A stretch of 64,000 nt of DNA from JAENVT01 sp039931555 (lineage in GTDB: Bacteria; Actinomycetota; Acidimicrobiia; Acidimicrobiales; Ilumatobacteraceae), in the NCBI GenBank assembly GCA_039931555.1, contig JBDTRP010000116.1, positions 62,001-126,000 of the forward strand. Reading direction: 5' to 3'. Both the position numbers and the translations under genes were made by a program. Positions within the stretch are counted from its first letter, which is position 1. Each line of letters opens with the position of its first letter. Under the pieces are notes generated by a model. The model had not been told where the DNA came from. It ran no database searches and saw only the letters and a list, made by a program, of their open reading frames with translations. This document shows, piece by piece, positions 32,216 to 40,498 of the stretch.

Positions 32216-33160
32216 ATGCCCACGCTTCCCCATCGGCCGCTCGGTTCATCCGACCTCCACGTGTCGCTGTTCTCGTTGGGATCGTGGCGCACCTTCGAGA
32301 GGATCCCCCGAGACCAAGCCCTCGCAGTCATGCGCGCAGCGCGCCAGGCCGGCATCACCTTTCTCGACGACGCTCGCTACAACGACGAGACGGGTACAGC
32401 ACCGATCCCCACGGGCTACTCCGAGGTCATCTTTGGCGAACTGTTCCGAGCGTCGGGGTGGGTGCGCGACGACGTCGTCGTGGCCAACAAGCTGTGGTGG
32501 GAGTTCTGGCCCGAGCAGGATGCTGCCGGCGAGCTCGACGCGTCGTTGGCGCGAATGGGGCTCGATCACATCGATCTCATCTACACGATGCAGCCACCCG
32601 ATGGTCTCAGCGTCCACGTGCTCGTGGAGCAGGTGTCGGCATTGGTCTCGTCGGGCCGAGCGCGTTGTTGGGGTGTCGGCAACTGGCCCGCCGACCTGCT
32701 TGTCGAAGCCGTGCGCGAGGCGCGGACGCTCGGCGTGCCACTGCCCGCAGCTGCACAACTCCCGTACAGCCTGGTGCGCGCCGACTGGGTGCAGGATCCG
32801 GTGATGGAGGCGGTGTTGGCCGATGCAGACATCGGTCTCGTTGCGTCGTACGTGCTCGCCGGCGGAACGCTGACCGGCAAGTACCTCCGCGGCGAGAACG
32901 GACGGGCCGAAACCGACCAGACGCCGGCGACCGTGACCGGCAAGCAACGTACCGCGGCCGTCGTCGAACTGGCACATGAGTGGGGCGTCACGCCTGCTTC
33001 GCTGGCCTTTTCGTTCGCACTCGCCCACCCGCGGCTGGCCAGCGTGCTGTTCGGCGCCACCTCCGCCAACCAACTCGACGAGAACGTCGCATCACTCGAT
33101 GTCTTCCACTCCCTCACCGACGACCAGCAAGGCCGGCTTGCCGAGTTGGCCACCATCTGA
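32216..33160 (+). CDS. Aldo/keto reductase family protein
   Basis: A 314-residue TIM-barrel oxidoreductase. Start region RPLGSSDLHVSLFSLGSW, catalytic Asp and Tyr in TFLDDARYNDE, catalytic Lys in VVVANKLWW, and NADPH-binding SVLFGATSANQLDENV. The usual catalytic His position falls in LIYTMQPPDGL, where I see Met/Gln instead, so the activity may be altered. ATG 32216 is preceded by GAGGAG with five bases spacing, better than the in-frame GTG at 32210. Confidence 0.88.
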   Translation: MPTLPHRPLGSSDLHVSLFSLGSWRTFERIPRDQALAVMRAARQAGITFLDDARYNDETGTAPIPTGYSEVIFGELFRASGWVRDDVVVANKLWWEFWPEQDAAGELDASLARMGLDHIDLIYTMQPPDGLSVHVLVEQVSALVSSGRARCWGVGNWPADLLVEAVREARTLGVPLPAAAQLPYSLVRADWVQDPVMEAVLADADIGLVASYVLAGGTLTGKYLRGENGRAETDQTPATVTGKQRTAAVVELAHEWGVTPASLAFSFALAHPRLASVLFGATSANQLDENVASLDVFHSLTDDQQGRLAELATI

Positions 33161-33203
33161 CACGCCATGCATAGCGGATGACGCAATTGGGTACAGGTGC
33201 GTC

Positions 33204-33665
33204 ATGGAAATCATCCGACACGACGATGGCTCGCTGACCGTTCCCGTAACCGCGCCGCGCCATCACGACGACGACGACGCTGACGAGGCCGTCGACACCG
33301 GGCCCACCACGATGGTCCTGCACCCGGGCGAGGGCGGCTACACCGAGGCGTTGGCCGAATGGGACGTGCAGCAGAACCCCGATCGCGGGGAAGCCGTCTC
33401 AACTGCGTCCGGCCGCGAGCAGGCCATGGCGGTGGTCCACGCGGTGGCTGAGGATCCGGAGCACGTTGCCGAAGCCGTCGACTCGCTGGAAGACGCCGGT
33501 GCCAGCGCGGACGCGCTGCGGCACGTGCTGGTCGGGGGGACTCCGTCGATCCAAGCGTTCGCACATGAGGTGGCCGATGCCGAAGGCGGCGAGGAACTGC
33601 CGCACCACAAGGCAACCAAGATCATCGGCCAGGTGCTGGCCGAGATCGACACACACCCGCAGTAA
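33204..33665 (+). CDS. Hypothetical acidic protein, 153 aa
   Basis: A soluble, strongly acidic protein. Residues 1-35 include a HHDDDDADE cluster; the remainder is helical (REQAMAVVHAVAEDPEHVAEAVDSLEDAGASADALRHVLVGG) and ends in a His-containing KATKIIGQVL. No signal peptide or TM. Codon choice matches neighbours. A TACAGG six bases before the ATG could be a weak leaderless -10. No family recognised. Confidence 0.65.
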   Translation: MEIIRHDDGSLTVPVTAPRHHDDDDADEAVDTGPTTMVLHPGEGGYTEALAEWDVQQNPDRGEAVSTASGREQAMAVVHAVAEDPEHVAEAVDSLEDAGASADALRHVLVGGTPSIQAFAHEVADAEGGEELPHHKATKIIGQVLAEIDTHPQ

Positions 33666-33699
33666 CGGCTCCCGACGGTCGCCGCAGCAAACTGGGGTG

Positions 33700-34857
33700 G
33701 TGACTCCTGTCGGCCCGACGACGTCGAGCGGGCGATGCGACCCTGCGTTCGGCGCGGTACGCGACGAGTTCGCCCTCAACTTCTCCGAGCGCGGCGAAGT
33801 CGGCGCGGCTGTATGCGTGATCGTGGATGGAGAGATCGTGGTCGACCTCGTTGGCGGCTGGGCCGACGAGGCCAGGCAACGGCCGTGGCGGCCCGACACG
33901 CTGGTCAACTTCTATTCCGTCGGCAAGGCCTTCGTGGCATTGTTGGCCCTGCAACTCGTCGATGCCGGTCTGGTCGGGCTCGATGATCCGATCGCGTCGG
34001 TGTGGCCCGAGTTCGCCGCACACGGCAAGGACCGCGCCACCGTCCGACACGCGCTGTGCCATCGGGCCGGGGTGCCGGCAATCCGCGAGCAACTGACGAA
34101 CGACGACCTGTGGAACTGGGACCGGATGACGACCGCCCTCGCGGCCACCGAGCCGTGGTGGGAGCCCGGGTCGCGGCACACGTACCACACCAACACCTAT
34201 GGGCATCTCGTCGGCGAGATCGTGCGACGCGTCAGCGGTGACCTGCCGGGCACCCGCCTGCGGGGCCTTGCCGATTCGCTCGACGCCGATGTGTGGGTCG
34301 GCGTACCGTCGGCGCAACAGCACCGCTGCGCCGACATCATCTGGGCCCCTGCCCAAGGGCTGTCAACGACGACGGTCGCGGCCGACGGGGCCGCACCGTC
34401 GGACGAATCGTCGATGATCGCGCTGGGCTACTTCAACCCGCCCGGTTACTCGTCGACGGGAGTGGTCAACACCTCGCAGTGGCGCGGCGCTCAGGTTCCG
34501 TCGACCAACGGACACGGCTCGGCGACCGGAGTAGCGCGGATGTACGCGGCGCTCCTCGAGCCCGGGCGACTGCTGTCGCCCGACTTGCTCGCCGAAGCCA
34601 CCACGGCCCAGTCGGTGGGCTACTGCCCGGTGCTCGGCGAGGAGACCACGTTCGGTCTCGGCTTCAAGCCCACCGTGCCGCATCGCCCGTTCGGCCCGAA
34701 CCCGCGGAGCTTCGGCCACTTCGGAACCGGTGGTGCGCTCGGGTTTGCAGACCCTGACGCAAGCGTGGCCTTCGGATACGTGATGAACCACGTCATCCCC
34801 CGGTGGCAGAGCACCCGCAATCACGCCCTGATCGACGCCGTCTACCGATCGCTGTGA
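33700..34857 (+). CDS. Serine hydrolase, class C beta-lactamase fold
   Basis: Penicillin-binding-protein/esterase-type serine hydrolase of 385 residues. Nucleophile motif SVGK (in VNFYSVGKAFVALLALQL), second motif YHTN near TYGHLVGEIVRRVSG and third motif HFGTGG near the C-terminus. No signal peptide, so probably a cytoplasmic esterase or amide hydrolase (EstB-like) and not a true beta-lactamase. A GTG start at 33700 is preferred; GTG 33697 is equally possible. The 3' end overlaps the convergent monooxygenase gene by 65 bases. Confidence 0.88.
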   Translation: MTPVGPTTSSGRCDPAFGAVRDEFALNFSERGEVGAAVCVIVDGEIVVDLVGGWADEARQRPWRPDTLVNFYSVGKAFVALLALQLVDAGLVGLDDPIASVWPEFAAHGKDRATVRHALCHRAGVPAIREQLTNDDLWNWDRMTTALAATEPWWEPGSRHTYHTNTYGHLVGEIVRRVSGDLPGTRLRGLADSLDADVWVGVPSAQQHRCADIIWAPAQGLSTTTVAADGAAPSDESSMIALGYFNPPGYSSTGVVNTSQWRGAQVPSTNGHGSATGVARMYAALLEPGRLLSPDLLAEATTAQSVGYCPVLGEETTFGLGFKPTVPHRPFGPNPRSFGHFGTGGALGFADPDASVAFGYVMNHVIPRWQSTRNHALIDAVYRSL

Positions 34858-36094
34858 GCGCTTGCTCGTCGACGACTGTTGCGAACTCATCGGGGTCGAC
34901 ACCCGCGTACGCATAGGCGAACCACCGGGCCAGCGTCGGGTCGTGCTGCAGCGCCGAGATCCATCCCTGGCGAAGACCAGCACCGAACGTCACGCTGTCG
35001 CCCTGACCGTCGGCGTCGTCGGACCCGGCGAGGATCAACCGCAGCATCCAGCGCGAGAACGCCTGCGTCCGCCAGATGGCAGGAAGGCGGGTGTCGGAGT
35101 ACTGGTCGAGCCGAGTTCCGTCATCGCGTGGGCCGAAACGTTCTATCAAGCCATGTGCCAACTCGACCGCATCCTGGATGGCCAGGTTCATCCCCTTGCC
35201 TCCAGCCGGCGTGATCACGTGCGCGGCGTCACCGGCCACGAACACACACCCGTCCTGCATCGGCGTGGTCATCTTCATGCGCAGGTCGACCAGCGACGGT
35301 TCGATGAAGTCGACGGCGTCGAGTCGACCGGGCACCAGCAACCGGGTGGTCAACTCGGCACGCACGCGCACTTCGGGCCAATCGGCAAGCGTGTCGGTAG
35401 CCGGAATCTCCAGGTAGAACCGGGTCAGATCCGGCAGGCGCCGCATCTGGCCGGCGAAACCTCGGGGATGTGCTGCATAGATCGTGTGGGGCTCGAGCGG
35501 CCCCGTCGTGCCGAGCACCGCGAGCCAACGTACGGGAAGTGATTGTTCGACGATCGTGCAGTTGCGCAAGGCACCGGCGATGACGCCGCGGGCGCCGTCG
35601 CAGCCGGCCACGACTCGGCAGCGAATCGTCCCCCGCTCGCCCGAGTCGTCGATGATCGACAGCGTGGCACCGGTGTCGTCGTGGTCGACTCCCGTCACCT
35701 CGATGCCGAAACGAATGTCTCCGCCGGCAGCCACCAGCGCGTTGCGGAGTACGGCGACCAACTCGTGCTGCGGGTACACGTAGTGCGGGCGATCGCCAGT
35801 GAGGGTGCCGTAGTCGAAGACCACGCTCTCTTCCGGCGTGCGGAACTCGCAGCAGTAGTTCGTGTGCTCGAACCGCAGGATGCTGTCGGCGATACCGACC
35901 GACTTCAGGGCCTCGACTGTCCGGTAGTCGATCGCGCCGGCCTTGGCCATGCTTCCCATGTCGGTGCGGGCGTGGCGCTCGAGCACGACGAACTCGACTC
36001 CTGCGCGCTGCAACATGTGTGCGGCAACCAGGCCCGCGGGGCCGGCACCGACGATCGCCACCGTCGTGACATCGTCTCGCGTCAAGGAGGTCAT
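34793..36094 (-). CDS. PobA-like FAD-dependent aromatic monooxygenase
   Basis: Group A flavoprotein hydroxylase of 433 residues, closest in pattern to 4-hydroxybenzoate 3-monooxygenase. FAD-binding VAIVGAGPAGLVAAHML, the DG motif VVAGCDGARGVIAGAL and the ribityl-binding GDAAHVITPAGGKGMNLAIQDA are all present. The final residues (GRRRRSGRDCGCSATGG) are low-complexity and lie in the overlap with the opposite gene, so the frame may simply have been extended past an older stop. No dioxygenase or other ring-cleavage gene is nearby. Confidence 0.85.
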   Translation of the reverse strand: MTSLTRDDVTTVAIVGAGPAGLVAAHMLQRAGVEFVVLERHARTDMGSMAKAGAIDYRTVEALKSVGIADSILRFEHTNYCCEFRTPEESVVFDYGTLTGDRPHYVYPQHELVAVLRNALVAAGGDIRFGIEVTGVDHDDTGATLSIIDDSGERGTIRCRVVAGCDGARGVIAGALRNCTIVEQSLPVRWLAVLGTTGPLEPHTIYAAHPRGFAGQMRRLPDLTRFYLEIPATDTLADWPEVRVRAELTTRLLVPGRLDAVDFIEPSLVDLRMKMTTPMQDGCVFVAGDAAHVITPAGGKGMNLAIQDAVELAHGLIERFGPRDDGTRLDQYSDTRLPAIWRTQAFSRWMLRLILAGSDDADGQGDSVTFGAGLRQGWISALQHDPTLARWFAYAYAGVDPDEFATVVDEQALTAIGRRRRSGRDCGCSATGG

Positions 36095-36195
36095 TCACGC
36101 ACAGTGCCATACTGAACGGCACCTGCTCGGACCGGCCAGGCGAAACGGCACGATCGACCCGAGCAGCCACCATTGGGAGATCGGTCGGCGGCTCG

Positions 36196-37011
36196 CTACG
36201 CCAGGGTGACGGGTTCGAGATGGTCGTCGATCGGCAGATCGCCGTGCACGAAGGCCATCACACCGCTGGCAACCAGGTCGGCAGCACCGTCGAGGGTGGT
36301 CGAGAACGCGGTGTCGCCGGCATCGCGACCCGTGGCGATGCGAACGAGCGACTGACGGGGCGCGAGCCGGGTTGCGTCGACCAGCTCCCATCCCGTCGTG
36401 GTGGCGACCTCGGCAACGGCGTGGAAGTCCATGGGGGTCACACCCGGCGCATACACCGAGGCCACGCGGGCAGGCACGCCAGCGGCGCGACACAAGGCAA
36501 CGGTGAGGTGGGCGAAGTCCCGGCACACCCCTCTTCCGGCCAACATCGTGTCGACGGCGGTGTCGAGTGGCCCGCTGCTGCCCAGCTCGTACCGCAGCCG
36601 ACCGAACACCCAGTCACCGATGATCCGGCCACGGTCAGCGACGGACGCCGGCATTCCCAGCTCGGCATCGGCGAATGCTTCCAGCAGGTCGGACGGGCAG
36701 TACCGGCTCGGTCGCACGCCGAACAGCTTCTCGGCAACCGTTGGGGCCGGGCCACCGGACGACATGCGCTGCACCACACCGTGGTAGTTGACGGTGAGGC
36801 GCCCGGACGCGCAGGCGACGATGTGCACCCGACCACCGTGCTCGACCTCCACCACGTCGACCGGCACGCTGCGACCATCGAGCTCGACGACGAGCTCATC
36901 AACCTCGAACTGGCCGGCCGTCGTCGAGGCGGCGACCTGTAGTGCTAGTACCACGTGATGGGCGACCTCGAAGGTCAGCGCGCACCCGACCTCGGCCGTG
37001 GTCAGTCGCAT
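36196..37011 (-). CDS. Transglutaminase-like cysteine protease-fold protein
   Basis: A 271-residue protein with an N-terminal beta domain (1-100) and a C-terminal transglutaminase-like core. The catalytic triad is visible as Cys163 in GRGVCRDFAHL, His197 in DFHAVAEV and Asp212 in LVDATRLAPR. Such proteins are often peptidases or amidases and not cross-linkers. No signal peptide. Codon 1 ATG at 37011; no other start improves the fit. Isolated gene. Confidence 0.88.
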   Translation of the reverse strand: MRLTTAEVGCALTFEVAHHVVLALQVAASTTAGQFEVDELVVELDGRSVPVDVVEVEHGGRVHIVACASGRLTVNYHGVVQRMSSGGPAPTVAEKLFGVRPSRYCPSDLLEAFADAELGMPASVADRGRIIGDWVFGRLRYELGSSGPLDTAVDTMLAGRGVCRDFAHLTVALCRAAGVPARVASVYAPGVTPMDFHAVAEVATTTGWELVDATRLAPRQSLVRIATGRDAGDTAFSTTLDGAADLVASGVMAFVHGDLPIDDHLEPVTLA

Positions 37012-37192
37012 CGAGTCCGTGATGACCAGAACCTTGCCAGCATTGGGTGCCAGTAGGCAACCGGCGAGGCAAACACCGGGTCATCGCGGCGCCGGTCGCG
37101 TCGAACTCGCACCAGGGTGCTAGTCCCATGGTGCAGTGGTCACCGGCGGCGAATCGCGGTGTGATGGTGACAACGAAAGCAAGGAGCCCCCC

Positions 37193-37762
37193 GTGAAGAA
37201 GTCAGCCATCTGGACAACTGCAGGAATCGCCGCCGTCGGATTCGGTGTGCCCGCCTACGCCGCGATCTCGTCGCCCCACGAGGTCAAGCAAATCGCCCCG
37301 ACCCCCGTCGTGACTGTGGCGACGACCGAGGACAGCGCCACCGTGACGTCGCTCGACGACAGCAAGGTGACGGTGGTCAGCACCCCGGCCTCGCTCCCGA
37401 CGATCAGCCTCACGGTCAACTCCACGTCGAACAGCGTCGAAGACGTCAGCGGCAACTGCGACGAAGCCGAGCACGCCAACGACGCAGCGTGCGCCGGCAC
37501 CGCAACGTCGGTTGACGACGATGCCACGTCGAACAGCGTCGAAGACGTCAGCGGCAACTGCGACGAAGCCGAGCACGCCAACGACGCAGCGTGCGCCGGT
37601 GGCGCCTCGCCGGTCGACAACAGCACCCACACCAGCGTCGATGACAACCCCCACACCAGCGTCGATGACAGCTCCGGGCACGGCGGCAGCGGTGGCGGTG
37701 GCAGCGGCGGTGGCGGTGGCGGTGGCACCTATGACTCCGGCCATGGCGGTAACGACGGCTGA
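37193..37762 (+). CDS. Secreted low-complexity protein with internal duplication
   Basis: A 189-residue exported protein: short signal peptide (KKSAIWTTAGIAAVGFGVPAYA), a Val/Thr-rich region, two copies of an acidic Cys-containing unit (SNSVEDVSGNCDEAEHAND) encoded by an exact 76-base direct repeat, then a tail rich in His, Asp, Ser and Gly ending in poly-Gly. Two Cys per unit suggest a small disulfide loop. AAGGAG lies six to seven bases before the GTG. A strong hairpin terminator follows. No family recognised. Confidence 0.75.
   Translation: MKKSAIWTTAGIAAVGFGVPAYAAISSPHEVKQIAPTPVVTVATTEDSATVTSLDDSKVTVVSTPASLPTISLTVNSTSNSVEDVSGNCDEAEHANDAACAGTATSVDDDATSNSVEDVSGNCDEAEHANDAACAGGASPVDNSTHTSVDDNPHTSVDDSSGHGGSGGGGSGGGGGGGTYDSGHGGNDG
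37422..37599 (+). repeat. Exact 76-bp direct repeat inside the secreted protein gene
   Basis: Bases 37422-37497 and 37524-37599 are identical, offset by 102 bases (34 codons), so the duplication keeps frame. Perfect nucleotide identity points to a recent event or ongoing gene conversion. Confidence 0.9.
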
Positions 37763-37781
37763 GCACGAGCGCTCGACCTCG

Positions 37782-37825
37782 AGCAGCGAATCGGTGACGA
37801 CTATGGTCGTCACCGATTCGCTGCT
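37782..37825. terminator. Strong 19-bp perfect hairpin terminator
   Basis: Arms 37782-37800 and 37807-37825 pair perfectly with a six-base loop, followed by TCTTGCGTTTT. It ends transcription of the secreted protein gene and separates it from the IolE-like gene starting 43 bases later. Confidence 0.8.
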
Positions 37826-37868
37826 TCTTGCGTTTTGCGGCTTCGGCGGATGAATCGAAGGGATTGTC

Positions 37869-38756
37869 ATGGCGATAGAAGTTGCGAACGGACCGGTTTC
37901 ATGGGGCGTCGATCTGCCCGACAAGCCCGGCGCGCCGCCGTGGGACGAGGTCTTCGACGAGATCAGCCAAGCCGGGTACAAGCTGTGCGAGCTGGGTCCG
38001 ATGGGATACCTCCCCGACGACGACGACCGCATCCGAGCCGAGCTCGGCGCCCGTGGCCTGGGCGTCGCCGGTTCGTACATCTTCGAGCCGATGCACGACC
38101 GCAACCGCCACGATCACATCAACGCGGTCACCGAGATCACCTGTGCGCGCATCGCCGCGCTGGGCGGCAGGTTCCTGGTCGTCATCGACATGGTCAGCGA
38201 CGAGCGAGGCGCCACGGCCGGCCGCGGCGCCGTCGCCCGACGACTGGAAGGCCAGCAATACGACGACTTGCTGTCGGGCGTCCGTCAGGCATGCGCAATT
38301 GCGATCAAGCACGGGCTCACTCCCGTGCTGCACCAGCACAGCGGCAGCTACATCGAGTTCGAGGACGAGGTCGAGCGGATGCTGGCCGACACGGTGAACG
38401 ACGGCATGCAGCTCTGCATCGACACCGGGCACTACATCTACGCGGGCATAGACCCGGTGCGGTTCCTCGCCGAGCACCGCGGACGCACGGCGTACCTGCA
38501 CTTCAAGGACATCGATCCAGCGGTGCACCAGAAGGTGCTCAGCGATGGCGTCGCATTCTTCGATGCCATCTCACTCGGCATCTTCTGCCCAGTCGGTCAA
38601 GGCATGGTCGACTTCGCCGCACTGGCGGCCGAGGTCGACGACTTCGACGGCCCGGGCACCATCGAGCAGGACCGCGATTTCCAGTCGACCACGACTGCGC
38701 TGGAAGATGCGAAGGCCAGCCTCGATTACCTGCGGGGCATCGGGATCGCCCGCTGA
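37869..38756 (+). CDS. Sugar phosphate isomerase/epimerase, IolE-like
   Basis: AP-endonuclease-2-type TIM barrel of 295 residues, most like inosose dehydratase. Visible: VANGPVSWGVD at the start, YKLCELGPMGYLP, metal/His residues in LTPVLHQHSGSYIE, CIDTGHYIYAGID and AYLHFKDID, and QGMVDFAAL near the C-terminus. The Gfo/Idh/MocA oxidoreductase converges on it with seven bases between stops, so the two likely act in the same inositol or sugar-acid pathway although they are not one operon. Confidence 0.86.
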   Translation: MAIEVANGPVSWGVDLPDKPGAPPWDEVFDEISQAGYKLCELGPMGYLPDDDDRIRAELGARGLGVAGSYIFEPMHDRNRHDHINAVTEITCARIAALGGRFLVVIDMVSDERGATAGRGAVARRLEGQQYDDLLSGVRQACAIAIKHGLTPVLHQHSGSYIEFEDEVERMLADTVNDGMQLCIDTGHYIYAGIDPVRFLAEHRGRTAYLHFKDIDPAVHQKVLSDGVAFFDAISLGIFCPVGQGMVDFAALAAEVDDFDGPGTIEQDRDFQSTTTALEDAKASLDYLRGIGIAR

Positions 38757-38763
38757 CCCGTCG

Positions 38764-39900
38764 TCACAGCGAGTGCCGCGTCACGCTCACGCTCGACCCG
38801 CTGGCCGCGGCGGCGATCACCGCATCGGTCACTTCGGCGACGCGCAGGCCATCCACAAAGGTGGGCCCTGACAGCACCGAGCCGGCGGCAAGGTTGCGCA
38901 GCGTGGTGCGCGCCGCGATCGTGAACGCGTCGGTGTAGCCGAGGCCCTGGGCGGCAACGGTGTGAATGCCGTCGGCGCCCGGGTGCGCCGGGCCGACCAG
39001 GATCGTGCGGAAGCCTTGCCGGTCTTCGGGGTCGGTGCCATCGAAGAAGTGGAGCTCGTTCGAGCGCTGCCACGAGAACGAGACCGAGCCGCGCGAGCCG
39101 ATCACCTCGAACCCGAGGTCACACTTGTGCCCGGTGCCCGCCCACGAGGCGAGGATCGTGCCACTGGCGCCGTTGTCGAAGTCGGCGAGGATCTCGGTCT
39201 GGTCGTCGACCGTGACATCGACCAGGTTGCCATCCGAGCTGCGGCGCTGCGGCACGAACGTCTGCATTCGCGCCGCGACCTGCGAGATCGGGCCGACGAG
39301 GAACTGCAGCAGATCGATGCAATGCGAGCCGACATCGCCCAGCGCCCCCGACCCGGCTCGGACCTTGTCGAACCTCCAGCTCATCGGGATGTCGGGGTTG
39401 CCGTTGTAGTCGAGCAGGAACTGAGCGCGTGCCGTGCGCACGTGACCCAGCGCACCCTCGTCGATCAGCTTGCGGGCCATCGCGACCGCCGGCCATTGCC
39501 GGTACACGAAGCCGACCTGGGTCACTCGACCGCTGTCGCGCGCCGCCTCGCAGAGCCGAAACGAACTGTCACCGTCGAGCGCCAACGGCTTCTCGCACAA
39601 CACGTGCTTGCCTCGGGCCAATGCATCGAGTGCGATGTCGACGTGGTTGTCGTTGGGCGTGCAGATGTCGACCGCGTCGATGTCGTCGGACGCCGTGATC
39701 TCCTCCCAACTGGGCACCGCTCGGCCCCAGCCCCAGTCTCGGGCGGCGCGATCAGCGAGCCTGGCGTCGAAATCGGTGACGGCGACCGCATCGATGCCGG
39801 GGATCTCGGATCCGAACAACATCGTCGCGTTGCGGTAGGCGATGCTGTGGATCTTGCCCATGAAACCCGCACCGATCAGGCCGATACGTACTCCCGCCAT
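38764..39900 (-). CDS. Gfo/Idh/MocA family oxidoreductase
   Basis: NAD(P)-dependent sugar or inositol dehydrogenase of 378 residues. Rossmann motif IGLIGAGFMGKIHSIAY, the conserved CEKPLAL with catalytic Lys, and the DVGSHCIDLLQFLVG His region are in order, then the C-terminal beta-sheet domain. Inositol 2-dehydrogenase is a reasonable guess because of the IolE-like neighbour, but family members act on many sugars. Confidence 0.9.
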   Translation of the reverse strand: MAGVRIGLIGAGFMGKIHSIAYRNATMLFGSEIPGIDAVAVTDFDARLADRAARDWGWGRAVPSWEEITASDDIDAVDICTPNDNHVDIALDALARGKHVLCEKPLALDGDSSFRLCEAARDSGRVTQVGFVYRQWPAVAMARKLIDEGALGHVRTARAQFLLDYNGNPDIPMSWRFDKVRAGSGALGDVGSHCIDLLQFLVGPISQVAARMQTFVPQRRSSDGNLVDVTVDDQTEILADFDNGASGTILASWAGTGHKCDLGFEVIGSRGSVSFSWQRSNELHFFDGTDPEDRQGFRTILVGPAHPGADGIHTVAAQGLGYTDAFTIAARTTLRNLAAGSVLSGPTFVDGLRVAEVTDAVIAAAASGSSVSVTRHSL

Positions 39901-39966
39901 AAGGTCCTCCCTCGTCGTCGACGGCGCAGTCTAGGCAGTGGTCGTTTCGCGCGAGGATTGGTGTCC

Positions 39967-40476
39967 ATGGAACTCAGTGAGCTGCTGATCGACGTCTTCG
40001 ACCGAGTTGCCGAGCATGTCAACGAGGCCGTCAGCGGCCTCGATCTCGACGCCCTGCACACTGCGCCGGAGCCCGGCTCCAATCCGATTGCCTGGTTGGT
40101 CTGGCATCTGACCCGGGTGCAGGACCACCACATCGCCGAGATCGTCGACGAACCGCAGGTGTGGATCTCGGGGAACTGGGCGCCGCGCTTCGGTGTCGAG
40201 CCTGACGATCAGGACATCGGCTATGGGCACTCGTGGGAGGAGGTGCTGGCCATTCGTGCAGAGAGCGCCGCCGTGTTGGTCGAGTACTACGAGGCGGTCG
40301 CCGCGAGGACCCGGCTGTTGCTCGAGCGCACCAATTCGACGGATCTCGATCGTGTCGTCGACAACCGCTGGAACCCACCGGTGACGCTCGGGGTCCGCCT
40401 CATCAGCATCGCCGACGACGACATCCAGCACGCCGCACAAGCCACCTACGTCCGCGGCATCCTCGACCGCCGCTGA
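39967..40476 (+). CDS. DinB-like mycothiol transferase family (DUF664) protein
   Basis: Four-helix DinB/YfiT-type protein of 169 residues. Metal-binding His residues are expected in WLVWHLTRVQDHHIAEI and DDDIQHAAQATYVRGIL, both present. Actinobacterial members use mycothiol to conjugate toxic compounds or to isomerise substrates. ATG 39967 follows GAGG by ten bases; the in-frame GTG at 39961 is an alternative. Confidence 0.87.
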   Translation: MELSELLIDVFDRVAEHVNEAVSGLDLDALHTAPEPGSNPIAWLVWHLTRVQDHHIAEIVDEPQVWISGNWAPRFGVEPDDQDIGYGHSWEEVLAIRAESAAVLVEYYEAVAARTRLLLERTNSTDLDRVVDNRWNPPVTLGVRLISIADDDIQHAAQATYVRGILDRR

Positions 40477-40498
40477 GTCACCGCGACGCGGCGAGGGG

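Noticed and set aside
33700..34857. Beta-lactamase resistance gene
   Set aside because: The SxxK/YxN/HxG motifs define a broad serine hydrolase family; there is no signal peptide, so an antibiotic-resistance role is not supported.
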